From Actinomadura rudentiformis (lineage in GTDB: Bacteria > Actinomycetota > Actinomycetes > Streptosporangiales > Streptosporangiaceae), in contig NZ_WBMT01000018.1 in NCBI RefSeq assembly GCF_008923185.1, positions 221,131 to 285,130 of the forward strand: a stretch of DNA of 64,000 bases, in the 5' to 3' direction. The stretch's first letter is position 1; every line of letters starts with the position of its first letter. Made by a program: the position numbers and the translations under genes. Positions 63,324-64,000 of the stretch are shown one piece after another. The notes beneath the pieces are model-generated. The model was not told where the DNA came from, searched no databases, and saw nothing but the letters and a program-made list of their open reading frames with translations.

Positions 63324-64000
63324 AGATCGTGGACTGCTATGGGGGTAACGTCTCTCTCGGTGGGGGCTTTGAGCGTGTCGTTGTCAATGACGTCGATGTG
63401 ACCGCCTATGTCGAGGCCGAGCTTGATCGGCTGCATCCCAACCGGGTGCTGGCCCGTGAGGCCACGTCGGCCGCCGAATACCGGGCCGCTTGGGATGCCA
63501 TCGAGAAGCAATGGGGGGAGACGATTGACCGTGCCAGGCGCCTACCGGAGGCGAAGCTGCATGAGCGGGTCGACGGCGAGTGGTCGTTCGTCGAGACGCA
63601 GCGGCATCTGCTGATGGCCGGCGATGCCTGGATCGGCAACGCCGTGCTCGAGGAGGATGCGCCGTACCACTCGTTGGGCCTTCCTGGCGGCGGGGTGCCG
63701 GCCGAAGCATCGGCGAAGCTCCTGGGGCTCACCCTCGATGCCATCCCGACGCTTGAGGAGGTACTCGCGCCGCGGCTCGCCCGCATGGCCACGATGTGCC
63801 GGGTCGTCGACGAGCTCACCGAGGCCGAGCTCGACCGGGTATGTGGTCGCAAGCCGGCCGACCTCTATCCGGACAAGGACTACGTCGTACGCCGCTGCCT
63901 CAGCGTCGTGCTCAAGGAAGAGGCCGAGCATCACCGGTATGCGGTGCGCGACCTCACCGTGCTCGAGGCCGATACCCGAACCGAGTGAAAGCGCGTCCCG
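63307..64000 (+). repeat. 694-bp direct repeat, right copy
   Basis: Nearly identical to 28300-28993 (three mismatches). It runs into the window end, so its right boundary is unknown. Confidence 0.95.
63308..63988 (+). pseudogene. DinB-like gene copy lacking its 5' end
   Basis: Encodes residues 30-255 of the DinB-like protein with a single Gly to Asn change (CYGGNVSL). The first 29 codons and the promoter are missing, so the frame runs in from the out-of-frame adenylation gene. Probably not expressed as a normal protein. Confidence 0.85.

Overview
The window is high-GC actinobacterial DNA. The evidence is strong G/C third-position bias, GTG/TTG starts, ATGA/GTGA start-stop overlaps, MbtH-like proteins, an F420-type luciferase-like monooxygenase, a StrR-type ParB regulator and a pSAM2-style xis/int pair. 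No rRNA or intact tRNA is present, so I do not name a genus. Most of it (about 8.1 to 63.3 kb) is one nonribosomal peptide (NRPS) gene cluster. Its left side is a patchwork of mobile-element debris.

Left flank (1-7.9 kb): a TPR protein cut by the window edge, an ISAzo13-like transposase remnant, a UvrD-like helicase translationally coupled to a small zinc-finger-like protein, a few fragments, then an excisionase/integrase pair lying between two tRNA 3' halves (tRNA-Lys-like and tRNA-Val). Array-like repeats on both sides of xis-int look like recombinase arm sites.

Cluster left arm (8-26.4 kb): a heme-oxygenase-like diiron protein (minus strand). Then on plus: a membrane diiron desaturase, an ornithine N-hydroxylase with an incomplete PaiB-like tail, MbtH, two ABC half-transporters, NRPS-1 (A-T-C-A-T) and NRPS-2 (C-A*-T-TE, with an eroded A domain).

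Centre (26.4-42.2 kb): a broken VapBC pair, a halogenase-like Fe/2-oxoglutarate enzyme with a broken carrier protein, a DinB-like gene, then a long minus-strand operon. In transcription order the operon holds a second halogenase plus intact carrier protein, a KAS III-like enzyme, an A-T NRPS, a luciferase-like monooxygenase, a proline-3-hydroxylase-like enzyme, a VOC protein, an unrecognised 334-aa protein, a methyltransferase, a cupin, a gamma-glutamyltransferase-like protein and a PaiB/KtzT-like piperazate synthase candidate. A LuxR regulator lies upstream.

Right arm (42.5-63.3 kb): a branched-chain aminotransferase, two pseudogenes (PHP hydrolase, ATP-grasp ligase), a second desaturase, a type II thioesterase, an Aat-like tRNA-dependent transferase, a StrR-type regulator, NRPS-3 (TubC-C-A-T) with a tiny coupled protein, MbtH, an antiporter, an LVIVD/PA-domain protein, a flavoprotein oxidase with its own carrier protein, NRPS-4 (C-A-T-esterase) and a lone A domain. 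The lone A gene ends abruptly in a 694-bp, almost identical second copy of the DinB-like gene, so a 35-kb segment is bracketed by direct repeats.

Working model (inference): ornithine N-hydroxylase plus KtzT-like protein make piperazic acid, as in kutzneride-type pathways. Carrier-bound residues are chlorinated or hydroxylated by the halogenase-like and proline-hydroxylase-like enzymes. Five NRPS proteins assemble the peptide, with two different release domains and possibly a tRNA-dependent acylation step. Repeated promoter elements at 10.7, 35.8 and 54.1 kb suggest one shared regulator.
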